Assembly: GCF_017743935.1 (NCBI RefSeq) | Contig: NZ_JAGHRE010000018.1 | Coordinates: forward strand, 1 to 51,948 | DNA length: 51,948 nucleotides | Source: Tropicibacter sp. R16_0 | Lineage (GTDB): Bacteria; Pseudomonadota; Alphaproteobacteria; Rhodobacterales; Rhodobacteraceae | Direction: 5' to 3' | In this document: in pieces, positions 41,401-49,290 of the stretch | Numbering within the stretch: position 1 is the first letter of the stretch | How the letters are laid out: each line of letters starts with the position of its first letter | Notes under the pieces: model-generated | The model's database searches: none | What the model saw: the letters and a program-made list of their open reading frames with translations, nothing else | What the model was told of the DNA's origin: nothing | Program-made: the position numbers and the translations under genes

Positions 41401-44203
41401 TGAGAGCGCGCAAGAAACACTCAAGCGGCTGTCGGACAGCCTGAGTGCGGCCAATGATATGGCTGATCTTCTGGGCCATCGCGCCTTTGCGGTCTCTCTG
41501 GCTGGTGCAGATGCAGCATCGCATCTGTCCGATGCGTTCGGCGGGATCGAGGCCATGAGCGCGGCGACCTCGGCCTATTTGCAGGCGGTCTACTCCGAGA
41601 GCGAGCGCAGCGAGATCACGCTGCGACGGTTGCGGGATACCTTTGGAGATCTCGGTCTCGTCATGCCGGAAAGCCGGGCGCAGTTGCGGGCAATGGTTGA
41701 GGGCTTTGACACCACCACGGAGGCCGGGCGCAACGCCTACGCCGAAGTCATCAAGCTGTCGGGTGCTCTGGACAGTGTTCTGCCCAAAGTCGAGGCGCTG
41801 ACGATTTCCGTGACGGGGCTGGTCGATCAGATCGGGGGTGCCGTCGGGGCGCAATTGGATGATGCCCGCAAAATGGTGACCGAGAGCAAATCGGCGGCGT
41901 CCTTGTGGTACCGCGTGTCGGAAACTCTGCGGGACTTTCTGCGCCAGTTGGTTGGTTCGACCCTTGGCGGCGCAGGTCGGGATCAGGCCGCTGCGGCCAA
42001 TCGGGCGTCTTTGGATGCAGTCTTGCAAAAGGCGCGCAGCGGGGATGCAGAGGCTGCGCGCGATGTTCCGGGGCTGGTGAACGCCTATTTGACCAATGCA
42101 CGGGCTACCTCGCGCAGCGATCTGGAATACCGCCGAATTGCGGGGCAGTTGCAGGGAGAGGTCAAGTTTCTGGCTGGCCTGGCTGAGCTGGAAGGGGCCA
42201 ACCAGGACGTTCTGCAGGGGCTCTACCGGCAGCAGGTGGATGTGCTGACCGGGTTGAGCAACTTCCTGCAACTCGAAGGGCTGACGAATGAGCAGATCGG
42301 GAAGCTTGATGTGTCCATTCAGGACCTGGCCCGCGACTTCGATGGGACCATGGCGGACTTTCAGGCCTCGCTGTCGGGGCTGGAAGGAGCCATCAAGGAG
42401 GCCGAGGCGTTTTCCTATGATGCGCTCAAACAGCGATTGCAGGTCGCGGTGGATCTGCTGCCCCAAGTGGACATCCCGGACTATCTCAAAGCCCTGATCC
42501 GCAACGCCGAAACGGGGCTGACCTCGACCATTGATTTTGTCGTGCGCTCGGATCTGCCTGCGCCGGACAAATGGTTGGCGCTGAATACAGCCTCGGAACA
42601 CATCAAGGCCATCAGCTTTGTGCTTGATGGCAACGACATCGCGCCGGAAACGCGGGCCCTGGCGTTGGCGACGAGTGGCGATCTGCGCCGAACCCTTCAA
42701 TTTGTGGTTGGCGCTGATCTGGATGAGCAGACACGTCGCCTCGCTTTGGTCGGCAATTCCGAGCTTGTGCGCACAGTCAATGCGGCGCTGTCGTCAGGCG
42801 CAGATCCGCGCGCCGTGCGCCTCGCGTTGCAGAATGTCGGGACCTTTGACGTCGCGGTGCGGGCGGCGCTGAGCCAGTCTGTCGGATGGGATGTTCGCAA
42901 GTTGGTGCTGGGGGGCGTCCAGACGCTATCTATTTCGGTCCTGGCGGCTCTGTCCGAGGAGATTCCACCCGGCTTGCGGCGTGCCGTGCTGTCCGAGCAA
43001 GGACGGTTGGCTCTGAACATCGAAGCGATTTTGAATGCCGGGGTCTCGGAACCGGTGCGCGCGTTGCTGCTCAAAGCGAACACGGCGGCTCTGCGGGCGG
43101 TCACGATTGAAGCGGTTTATGGTGCCTCACTGAACAGCGCCGATCTGGAGCTGCTGCGGGAAACCAGCACCACGGCCAAGCGCGTCATCAACGCACAGCT
43201 CAACAGCCTGGAGTTCACCACCACAGAGGCGGCTCTTCTTCGGCAGCTCAACCTCGGGACCGGAACGGTGCAGCGGGTGATCAAGGGGCTGGTGGATACT
43301 GGATCGTTGACGTCTGATCAAAAGGCCCTGCTGGCCTCGATCAGTGGGGCCAGCTCGGGGACGATTACCCTGGGCGGGTCGTTTCGGTTTGACCCGTCTG
43401 CGGGGTTTTCGAGCTGGTTTGGCACAACGTTGCAGTCGGGCATTGCGGTCCCCATGACTGACCTGACCGGTGCTCTTGGTGCGCTGCGCAAGGCGATCAC
43501 GGATCAGCCAAAGCAGGCTGCGCTGGACAGCTATGCAGCCGGGATGCTGCGCAACGACAAGGGGCAGTACATCGCGACCGAGCAACAGCTCAAAAAGCTG
43601 GCTGAGCTGGCGGGTGTCAATTCCACCGGAACGGCGAACCAGTTGGCCTATCGGGTCAAATCATTCAGTGCCAGCGACAAGCTGGATGACATCTATGTGG
43701 ACCGCTCGGGCTATCAGACGCGCCAGGCGCTTTTGGGTCTGGTCGGCTCGGCCGGTCTCAAGGTCAAACCAGCGGCCTATCTGAATGCCTATGGTGACGT
43801 GCAGCGCGCAGGCGTTGGCGCGCAGCGGCACTTTGATCAGTACGGGCAGGACGAGATCGCGAGCGGGCGGCGGGTGTTCAAGCCGGGTGCGCTTGATTGG
43901 TCATCCATCGGGCTGAATGTGCCCGGCTATGCGGCGGGCGGGGCGCACCAGGGCGGCTGGCGTATCGTCGGTGAAACCGGGTGGGAGTTGGAGCACACCG
44001 GCCCCAGCCGCGTGATCAGCAACTCAGACGCTTCGGCCATGCTCGATCAGCGAAACGTGGTCAGCGTGTTGGATCTGCTTCGTCGCGATTTTGCTCAGGC
44101 AATCGCCCGTCTGGGCCAGATCAATGACCGGGTGCGGTCAAGCGACAAGACACTGCAAAAGCTGGATCTGGATGGGGTCAAGCAGAGAGACGCTGCATCA
44201 TGA
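38447..44203 (+). CDS. tail tape measure protein
   Basis: A 1918-residue protein, which sets tail length and helps DNA entry. Residues 1-240 are the PhageMin_Tail region (QAKMAQSLGTTVKSMQVLDR, then AERAAIASELFGSRAG). Hydrophobic helices lie near 270-330 and a Gly-rich hydrophobic part near 765-865. Long helices follow. Residues about 1342-1646 form some ten 27-residue repeats. The C-terminus has AYLNAYGDVQRAGVGAQRHF, like short motifs in RTX/S-layer proteins, and GWRIVGETGWELEHTGPSRV, common in tape measure ends. The large size predicts a long tail. The stop overlaps the next start (ATGA). Confidence 0.92.
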   Translation: MSAVIGALRGVLSLDSAAFETGAKRSMATMGTVERRMVRFAGKMEGAGRRLSLGFTAPMAAMAAVALKSSLSVVDSQAKMAQSLGTTVKSMQVLDRAADLSGVSIGEVEQATIQLTKRLSQVESGGAKGAAKALERLHLSAQDLHKLPLDERLAAIQTAMSRYVPEAERAAIASELFGSRAGVVFSRIDASALRVASEDVARFGVAVSEVDADQIERTNDAVSRLGLAGRGVANQITVALAPAIEGISDRIALAGEWFAGLNDKAKQSIAIAGTLTATVGPLALGLGAVLKVAAPLVGVVASLATPVGAVVAGLALAATVGTAFAGSMRDTTSFAEAHALAMDNVTYAMGDQYRATARLADALREGGPVTLATIEAKMAEAEARQAVTAALVRERQEKELEALGYYQVLEAIGQYQAALTSMRAPGDDLEQMPVKLRAAYEETEQALVRALTEQRRLLDGVRSQTHLTKEEQANLEQIAANIAELQRRWNTLNGITSENVDLTERNVVAAGNLAGNLGQAAGQAANLKSFLSGLPGALASADAKIAGLRAGISALASGGGEMSANVAKYRAELEASLPALDSMHDGQRRQVQAGIDQRVQQYELEQQLTKEYQDRTAALNKLNTASGGSGGAKKVESQLTREIAQRRTLLGLAGKERQMYQAVLSVQQRLGTEAGKYSQAQIKALAGQVVALDDAEAATRRVADQQSRWADNITRTAFEGGSLGDTIKGMLKDVAFQLANTKFTLPIIASVTGFLGLDRLALGGTAGAVLSDGGGGGGLLGGLLGSQASGLLGGGGFLGGGGLLGGIGRGLGGVLSGGGLGASFANLGGLVSGSVGGLGAIGAALPAVGALLAGVYALSKAFSRKYAGTALRGTLGVDGFDGTQFDFYKGGAFRSNKAVYKPVPDEIQTSLDKTMRGVTTGLKAMALTLGLSSSALAEFNDEQFTLWTHGKTQAQIQQELSGHIDAASEKMAALVLGTDAFSRTGESAQETLKRLSDSLSAANDMADLLGHRAFAVSLAGADAASHLSDAFGGIEAMSAATSAYLQAVYSESERSEITLRRLRDTFGDLGLVMPESRAQLRAMVEGFDTTTEAGRNAYAEVIKLSGALDSVLPKVEALTISVTGLVDQIGGAVGAQLDDARKMVTESKSAASLWYRVSETLRDFLRQLVGSTLGGAGRDQAAAANRASLDAVLQKARSGDAEAARDVPGLVNAYLTNARATSRSDLEYRRIAGQLQGEVKFLAGLAELEGANQDVLQGLYRQQVDVLTGLSNFLQLEGLTNEQIGKLDVSIQDLARDFDGTMADFQASLSGLEGAIKEAEAFSYDALKQRLQVAVDLLPQVDIPDYLKALIRNAETGLTSTIDFVVRSDLPAPDKWLALNTASEHIKAISFVLDGNDIAPETRALALATSGDLRRTLQFVVGADLDEQTRRLALVGNSELVRTVNAALSSGADPRAVRLALQNVGTFDVAVRAALSQSVGWDVRKLVLGGVQTLSISVLAALSEEIPPGLRRAVLSEQGRLALNIEAILNAGVSEPVRALLLKANTAALRAVTIEAVYGASLNSADLELLRETSTTAKRVINAQLNSLEFTTTEAALLRQLNLGTGTVQRVIKGLVDTGSLTSDQKALLASISGASSGTITLGGSFRFDPSAGFSSWFGTTLQSGIAVPMTDLTGALGALRKAITDQPKQAALDSYAAGMLRNDKGQYIATEQQLKKLAELAGVNSTGTANQLAYRVKSFSASDKLDDIYVDRSGYQTRQALLGLVGSAGLKVKPAAYLNAYGDVQRAGVGAQRHFDQYGQDEIASGRRVFKPGALDWSSIGLNVPGYAAGGAHQGGWRIVGETGWELEHTGPSRVISNSDASAMLDQRNVVSVLDLLRRDFAQAIARLGQINDRVRSSDKTLQKLDLDGVKQRDAAS
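42470..43384 (+). repeat. 27-residue repeat array within the tape measure gene
   Basis: About ten units, mostly 27 residues (two are 29-32). Typical units are PETRALALATSGDLRRTLQF plus VVGADLD, then EQTRRLALVGNSELVRTVNA plus ALSSGAD. The pattern is x-x-x-R-x-L-A-L, a short loop, an amphipathic strand or helix, then an acidic turn. Confidence 0.8.
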
Positions 44204-45132
44204 ATATCATCGAAGCCATGGTCGTTTCCGAGGCGAGCATAACCTACAGCAACCTGCCTGCCCTGGATCATCCCGCTTATGTCGCCGGGGTTGCCTATGC
44301 CAAAGGGGATCGGATCTGCGCCGCCAAGCCCTACAAGGTCGGGGTTGTCGATCTGATTGGGCAGCATGTGTTTGAATCGTTGCAGGACAACAACCAGGGC
44401 AATGATCCGTCAGCCGATGATGGGTCGAATTGGTTGGTCATCGGGCCCACAAACCGCCTGCGCGCCTTTGACGGCACCATTGGATCCGGCACAAGCCACG
44501 CGGGTTCCGTGGAATTCAAGGTTCAGACGGATCGCACCTGCGATGCGCTTGCGTTCTTTGGGCTGCGGGGCGGGACGGTTCGGGTGCGCGTGTACACCAG
44601 CCAGGACGCGCTGATCTGGGACAAGACGTTTTCTCTGTTCGATCCGATCGAGGTCAGCAATCAGTTTGATTTCTGGTTTGCAGAACGGGAGTTCGCGCGG
44701 GTCTACCTGGTGACCGGATTGCCGCGCGGCGGGAACCGGTTTGTTCATGTCACGGTGGATGCAGGAACCGGAACAGCGGAAATCGGCGCGATGGTGTTGG
44801 GCACTCAGGCGAACCTGGGCATCACCCGGCCTGGCACCACGGTGGACTTCCGGGATTTCTCCGAACTCAACGAAGACGAATATGGAAACATCGCACCGGT
44901 GGCGCGGCAAAAGATACGCCTGGTGAACTATCGCTTCAGCTACGAGACCGAGAACACCGAGCGCATTTTGCGGCGTGTCATGAGGAACAGCGGGCGCTTG
45001 GTTGTCGCCTATCAGGCGCTCGGCACCGAGCGCTACGGGACGCTTGTTTACGGTTTGATCAATGATCTGGAACTGCCCGGTGAGGCGGTTTTCTCGGATG
45101 GGCAATTGGAAATGAGAGGGGTGGTCGAGTGA
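44200..45132 (+). CDS. phage tail tip protein
   Basis: A 310-residue protein, first gene after the tape measure. The N-terminal YSNLPALDHPAYVAGVAYAKG segment and the following beta-sandwich look like a carbohydrate-binding module. The C-terminal half (PGTTVDFRDFSELNEDEYGN, then IRLVNYRFSYETENTERILR) is conserved among Rhodobacterales siphoviruses. A distal tail or receptor-binding role is inferred from position. Confidence 0.65.
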   Translation: MNIIEAMVVSEASITYSNLPALDHPAYVAGVAYAKGDRICAAKPYKVGVVDLIGQHVFESLQDNNQGNDPSADDGSNWLVIGPTNRLRAFDGTIGSGTSHAGSVEFKVQTDRTCDALAFFGLRGGTVRVRVYTSQDALIWDKTFSLFDPIEVSNQFDFWFAEREFARVYLVTGLPRGGNRFVHVTVDAGTGTAEIGAMVLGTQANLGITRPGTTVDFRDFSELNEDEYGNIAPVARQKIRLVNYRFSYETENTERILRRVMRNSGRLVVAYQALGTERYGTLVYGLINDLELPGEAVFSDGQLEMRGVVE

Positions 45133-45968
45133 GCATCATCAATGCGTTTGGCGGCGTTTTGCCGGATGAAAATGATCCTGAATTCAACAACCGGATGCGG
45201 GATCTGCTGGAATGGTTGTTGGGATTGCCGGGGCAGTTCAACGGGCTGACGGCGAGCGAGTTCTTTCAGGTTGTCGAAAACGCCTTGGACCAGACGCCGG
45301 GCCGTCTGTTGCGTGTCGGCTCGTTCGGGCTTGGCGCGACGGACAGCATCGAGGGGCGTCTATTGGATGGGCGCGTGCCATTGGGGGCTGGGTTCTATTC
45401 TGGCGCAGGCGGCTCGTCTGACCTGGCCACCTTTCCCGATAGCTCGTCACGTTATGGTCCAATCATCAACGCCACCCGTCGCAATGGTCCGGACGTCTAT
45501 ACGATCCGGCGGGTGTTCTTTTCCGGCAACCGACCGATTGTCATGGGCAGCGCCGACAATGGTGCCACCTGGTCGGGGCCAAATTCGCTTTATGGGACTG
45601 ACGATGTTGTCGGTTCTGTGTCGCAATCCGGGGGGACAATCACCGGTGCCGTGATCGAGCGGGGCAGCAATGCCAATGGCGAGTATGTGCGCTTTGCAGA
45701 CGGCACTCAGATCTGCTGGCATGTGCTGGATCTCGTGGGGGGTGGGGATGTCACGATCTCAGCCAACTGGACTTTCCCGGCGGGCTTCACTGGTGATCCT
45801 GTTGTGCATCTGACCTCTAAAGCCCCGCCGCCATCGGGCACCCGTGAACGCAGCTACTGGACCGGCAGCGGGGCTTTATCTCGCAGCCTGAACGTTTCCA
45901 TGAACGCGGTCTGGCCTGCAAACACGTCTGAATCTCATCAAGTTTGGGCCGTTGGCCGCTGGTACTAA
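45129..45968 (+). CDS. tail fibre-like protein
   Basis: A 279-residue protein starting with GTG at 45129 (GTGA overlap). A short N-terminal helix region (NNRMRDLLEWLLGLPGQFNG) would attach to the tail. The middle carries FYSGAGGSSDLATFPDSSSR, RNGPDVYTIRRVFFSGN and VIERGSNANGEYVRFADGTQ, typical of fibre repeats, and the C-terminus is beta-rich. It is likely the host-recognition protein. Confidence 0.7.
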   Translation: MSIINAFGGVLPDENDPEFNNRMRDLLEWLLGLPGQFNGLTASEFFQVVENALDQTPGRLLRVGSFGLGATDSIEGRLLDGRVPLGAGFYSGAGGSSDLATFPDSSSRYGPIINATRRNGPDVYTIRRVFFSGNRPIVMGSADNGATWSGPNSLYGTDDVVGSVSQSGGTITGAVIERGSNANGEYVRFADGTQICWHVLDLVGGGDVTISANWTFPAGFTGDPVVHLTSKAPPPSGTRERSYWTGSGALSRSLNVSMNAVWPANTSESHQVWAVGRWY

Positions 45969-45980
45969 GAAAGGACCGAG

Positions 45981-46316
45981 ATGCACATAGCCTTTACCCC
46001 AATCCGTCACGACAAACCGCTTACGGCTGCGGTTGCGGGAGATGTCCTTACCCTCAATGGGGAGGCCTTCGATTTTGCTGCGCTGCCCGAAGGGGCAACC
46101 CTGCCGCGCGATGCCGTGTCCTGCGATTGGCTGGCCTCTGAAGTTGAACGCATCGAAGGGCAAATCCACCTGACCTTGCTTTTGCCTCATGGCCCAAACG
46201 CGCCTGACGAGACGCGCTTCCCGGCGTCAATCATCGTCACGGGCGGTATTGTCCCAATTCCCGTTCACAATGTGGTCGCGGGGAATGATCTGCCCGACGA
46301 GGAGGATGACGCATGA
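45981..46316 (+). CDS. hypothetical tail-module protein
   Basis: A 111-residue soluble protein with AAGGA before the ATG. HIAFTPIRHDKPLTAAVAGD, then LTLNGEAFDFAALPEGATLP, recall small phage proteins found next to tail fibre genes. Function unknown. Overlaps the next gene by 4 nt. Confidence 0.65.
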   Translation: MHIAFTPIRHDKPLTAAVAGDVLTLNGEAFDFAALPEGATLPRDAVSCDWLASEVERIEGQIHLTLLLPHGPNAPDETRFPASIIVTGGIVPIPVHNVVAGNDLPDEEDDA

Positions 46317-46642
46317 GCAACATCGACCTGAGCCAAATCATCACCGCTGACGCCAAACAGTCCAAGCGTCGCGACCGTCGCACAACGCTGGTTAAGGCCG
46401 AGTGCCGTCGCCGGATCTTTGCAGCCGCATCGGACACGGCCCAAACCAACATCACTGCCGCAAGCTCGGCGGATCTGTTGGATGCTCAGCAAAAGGTAGC
46501 CTGGGTGGCTGCTCTGGGGTGGGTTCAAGCCATGCGCGCGGCCTGCCTGCCGCTGATCGAAGATCCGCAGGCTGACGTCACACACGACAGCGCATGGCCA
46601 GATCTGCCCGAAGGCGTTGCCGAGCTGATCGAGCAGTTCTGA
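46313..46642 (+). CDS. hypothetical tail-module protein, fibre-assembly type
   Basis: A 109-residue helical protein. DAKQSKRRDRRTTLVKAECR and the WVAALGWVQAMRAACLPLIED segment resemble proteins that follow tail fibre genes and help their folding. This role is inferred from position. Confidence 0.55.
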   Translation: MSNIDLSQIITADAKQSKRRDRRTTLVKAECRRRIFAAASDTAQTNITAASSADLLDAQQKVAWVAALGWVQAMRAACLPLIEDPQADVTHDSAWPDLPEGVAELIEQF

Positions 46643-46645
46643 ACC

Positions 46646-46918
46646 ATGAACGGAGCAATGCAAGACAGGCCCGTGGAAGCACCTTTCTCGGAAAATGAGC
46701 GCGCGGCGTTGCACTCTTTGGCCGAGATGTTCCAAGACAAGAAGAGCCGGGATGAATTGCGTCGCCTAGTCCACGAAGGCACGACCCTGCGCGAGATCAT
46801 TCTTGCCTACAAAACGAACCGCCGGGTGGTCTCGACGCTGAAGACAGTCGGTGGATTGATCATACTTTTGGGGGGTTCTGTTGCTGCCCTCAAGGGCCTC
46901 GGCCTCTGGCCAAAGTAG
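46646..46918 (+). CDS. putative holin-like membrane protein
   Basis: A 90-residue protein. A hydrophilic helical N-terminus (ENERAALHSLAEMFQDKKSR) leads to one transmembrane helix close to the C-terminus (VGGLIILLGGSVAALKGLGL). This is the design of DUF-type phage holin/antiholin proteins and lies just before the endolysin. Alternative: an endolysin-associated membrane anchor. Confidence 0.6.
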   Translation: MNGAMQDRPVEAPFSENERAALHSLAEMFQDKKSRDELRRLVHEGTTLREIILAYKTNRRVVSTLKTVGGLIILLGGSVAALKGLGLWPK

Positions 46919-46967
46919 GCGCACCGGCTCGCTCACCAACGATCCCCAGAAAACCCGTGAAACCTAA

Positions 46968-46987
46968 ACCCCGCCTACGGGGTCTTT
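46968..46987 (+). terminator. terminator-like hairpin before the endolysin gene
   Basis: ACCCCG and CGGGGT (46968-46973 and 46978-46983) enclose loop CCTA and are followed by CTTTT. A weak intrinsic terminator or RNA stabiliser. Confidence 0.5.
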
Positions 46988-47003
46988 TGCATTGGAGGAA
47001 CCA

Positions 47004-47735
47004 ATGACGACGCTTTCCTATGATGTGCGCTGGCTGCAGCGCGCGCTTCAAACGCTTGGCTTTGATCCTGGTCCGATCGATGGGATCAAAGGCCCTGCAA
47101 CAGATCGGGCCGTGATTGCCTTCAAGTGGTCAGAGGGGCTGCGCCCGCGCGCCTATGTCGGGCCGATTGCTCTGGCCCGCTTGCGGGGTGCCGTGTCCGA
47201 AGCTGAGCCCGTAAAGTTCGGGCCAGAAACCGCCCCGGAACCGCCATGGCTGGTCGAGATCGGCAAAGTCATGGGACTGCATGAAGTCCGCGACAATGCT
47301 GAGCTGCGCGCCTGGCTGGCTTCTGACGGATCGACCTTGGGGGATCCGGCCCGGTTCCCGTGGTGTGGCGATGCCGCGATCACGGCGCTGGAGCTGGCGC
47401 TGCCGGATGAACCCCTGCCGCCCAACATCGAGCGCAATCCTTATTGGGCGCGCAACTTTGCGGACTACGGCGTCAAATGCGGGCGGGTCTATGGCGCGGT
47501 CGCGTCGTTCACGCGCGGCAAGGGCGGGCATGTCGGTTTCGCCGTTGGCTATGACCCGAAAACCCATCGCTACCGAATTCGGGGCGGCAATCAGTCGAAC
47601 ATGGTCCGCGATAGCTGGCTGGCAGGCAGCCGGTTGCTGGCCTTGCGCTGGCCGTCGACCTGGCCTGCAGCCCATCAACGCCCGCTGCCGGTCATGAATT
47701 CGGCGGGCCAAATTCTTTCCACCAACGAGGCCTGA
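47004..47735 (+). CDS. endolysin with peptidoglycan-binding and CHAP-like amidase domains
   Basis: A 243-residue protein starting at 47004 (GGAGG 7 nt upstream). Residues 1-62 are a peptidoglycan-binding module ([20 protein letters not shown]). Residues 80-220 are a TIGR02594/CHAP-like cysteine peptidase with C121 in FPWCGDAA and H176 in [12 protein letters not shown]. It would cleave peptidoglycan cross-links after release through a holin. No signal peptide is present. Confidence 0.88.
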   Translation: MTTLSYDVRWLQRALQTLGFDPGPIDGIKGPATDRAVIAFKWSEGLRPRAYVGPIALARLRGAVSEAEPVKFGPETAPEPPWLVEIGKVMGLHEVRDNAELRAWLASDGSTLGDPARFPWCGDAAITALELALPDEPLPPNIERNPYWARNFADYGVKCGRVYGAVASFTRGKGGHVGFAVGYDPKTHRYRIRGGNQSNMVRDSWLAGSRLLALRWPSTWPAAHQRPLPVMNSAGQILSTNEA

Positions 47736-47763
47736 GCCTCAACAATCCGAAAGGGAAAATACC

Positions 47764-47979
47764 ATGCAACACATTCTTGATGCGGTGAATGCCGCACCTG
47801 CCTGGCTTCATGCAGTGACCGGCCTTGTGACCGCGGCAACAGCCGTCACAGCACTGACGCCCACGCGGTCTGATGACAAGGTCATCGGTGTGACGCTGCG
47901 CGTCCTGAACCTGCTGGCAGGCAATGTCGGCCGGAATCGTAACGCCGACGATGCAACGGGCAATCCGGGCCGCTTTTGA
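47764..47979 (+). CDS. small holin-like protein
   Basis: A 71-residue protein with a central membrane-spanning stretch ([19 protein letters not shown]) and a charged Asn/Arg-rich tail. It follows the endolysin by 28 nt. With the 90-residue protein upstream, it may form a holin pair. Confidence 0.65.
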   Translation: MQHILDAVNAAPAWLHAVTGLVTAATAVTALTPTRSDDKVIGVTLRVLNLLAGNVGRNRNADDATGNPGRF

Positions 47980-47994
47980 CCAATCCTTCGTGGT

Positions 47995-48039
47995 GTGTGA
48001 CCTCTCTCTTCGATTATGTCGAGCGCTTAGAGGTCACAC
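47995..48039. repeat. 11-bp inverted repeat at the end of the lysis module
   Basis: GTGTGACCTCT (47995-48005) and AGAGGTCACAC (48029-48039) are perfect complements separated by 23 bp. It lies between the phage lysis genes and the leftward cargo gene. No T-tract follows on either strand. Confidence 0.6.
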
Positions 48040-48074
48040 CCCTGTGCTATTGTGGCTTGCGGTTCTAGTGGCTT

Positions 48075-48737
48075 CTATCCTGAGATTTCTGGAGGCACCG
48101 GCGCTGGTTTGGTGGTCTCACCTGGCGTTGGTGCAATCAGTGCACGGGTCGGTTCCGGCGAAAAGCTGCTGCAAACGAGGGGTTGAACGTTGATGAAGGT
48201 AGCGCCGAAAATCAAGAGCGGTGGAAGAACCTCTGTTATCCAGAGCATTCCAAAATCCTGAACTGCCAATCTAGGATATCGCCTTTCTTGTGCTCGGATC
48301 GCTGTCTCTCTTTCCCCTTGGATCTCATTTCGTCGCTTTGTTTCCTCGTCCAAGAGATCACTTGGCTTCTCCGAGAAACCTCGATTTTTCATCCGTGATC
48401 GGACGTGCGTTTCCAGATTTTTGTGCTGAAGAGCGGCAAGATCGTTGATTTCTTCCATGCGGGTTTCGGCTTCGCTCTTCCTTTCCCTAACGAAAGAATG
48501 CCATCGGTTAGCGCCCACTTCGGACCTGATTCTGACAACGAAGATCACAAAATAGATCCACATGAGGATACTGAACGCTCGCACCAAATCAGTATCAGTT
48601 AGATGAACGTTCAAGCCTAAAATGCTTGTCGTGGTAAATCCGGAAGAACACTGTGAAATAAGGAGTTGTGAGATCGAGCAGATTGCGAGAGCGCGCCCCG
48701 CTTTTCTATGATCGTTGTGATCGAGTAATGCAACCAA
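48075..48737 (-). CDS. membrane protein of unknown function (cargo)
   Basis: A 220-residue protein. The TTG at 48737 is used, as AGGGGA lies 6 nt upstream; the frame is open to 48812. Three likely membrane helices (around LAICSISQLLISQ, FSILMWIYFVIFVV and ITEVLPPLLIFGATF) flank a charged coiled-coil-like cytoplasmic part of about 90 residues (RMEEINDLAALQHKN, RNEIQGERETAIRAQ). Not recognised. Lower GC than the phage and opposite strand mark it as cargo; a superinfection-exclusion role is possible but not shown. Confidence 0.6.
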   Translation of the reverse strand: MVALLDHNDHRKAGRALAICSISQLLISQCSSGFTTTSILGLNVHLTDTDLVRAFSILMWIYFVIFVVRIRSEVGANRWHSFVRERKSEAETRMEEINDLAALQHKNLETHVRSRMKNRGFSEKPSDLLDEETKRRNEIQGERETAIRAQERRYPRLAVQDFGMLWITEVLPPLLIFGATFINVQPLVCSSFSPEPTRALIAPTPGETTKPAPVPPEISG

Positions 48738-48890
48738 AGTACTTCCCCTGCTAATAACACTGGCGGGGGCAGCGGTGCTACCAACACCGCCACCGTGCAG
48801 CCATAGTTTCAATCAAGCTGCACCGACATGACACCAGATAATGTCGCCCGACTCTCGCGAGAGCGGTAGACTGATATTCTGGAATCAACC

Positions 48891-49275
48891 ATGACGACAA
48901 TGAAAAAAGTGCCGGCCGCTGCGCCGGTCGCCCTGTGGCTGGGTGGAAAGAAGGCATTGAGCGCCCACATCATCGAGGGGATCGAGGCCGTCGAACATAG
49001 GGCCTATATCGAACCCTTCATCGGCATGGGCGGTGTTTTCCTGCGCCGCACCTGGAAGCCGGTTCTGGAGGTGGCGAACGACTTCAACGGTGAGATCACC
49101 AACCTGTTCCGGATCCTGCAGCAGCACTATCCGCAGTTGATGGACGTCATGCGGTTTCAGATCGCGTCCAGGCGCGAGTTCGAGCGCCTCCGTGCGGTTG
49201 ATCCGTCCACGCTGACAGATCTACAGCGGGCCGCGCGGTTCCTCTATCTGCAACGGCAGGCGTTCGGGGGCATGC
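48891..49275 (+). pseudogene. truncated Dam-type DNA adenine methylase
   Basis: About 128 residues match the start of a D12-class (Dam) N6-adenine methylase: GKKALSAHIIEGI, then the SAM motif FIGMGGVFLR, NDFNGEITNLFRILQ, and RAARFLYLQRQAFGG. Homology stops there; the expected GRFGV-type block and the catalytic DPPY motif are absent. The frame runs on to 49424 in unrelated sequence that is antisense to the next gene. The protein is probably inactive. Confidence 0.8.
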
Positions 49276-49290
49276 GCGGTCACTTGGCTT

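Noticed and set aside
40184-42700. 838-residue open frame antisense to the tape measure gene
   Set aside because: High GC keeps the opposite frame open. It lacks a ribosome site and family likeness, and the sense frame has clear tape measure features and repeats.
49171-49185. GAGTTCGAG as an attR core
   Set aside because: Only 9 bp match the tRNA TPsiC arm, the flanks differ, and it lies in the coding part of the Dam remnant.
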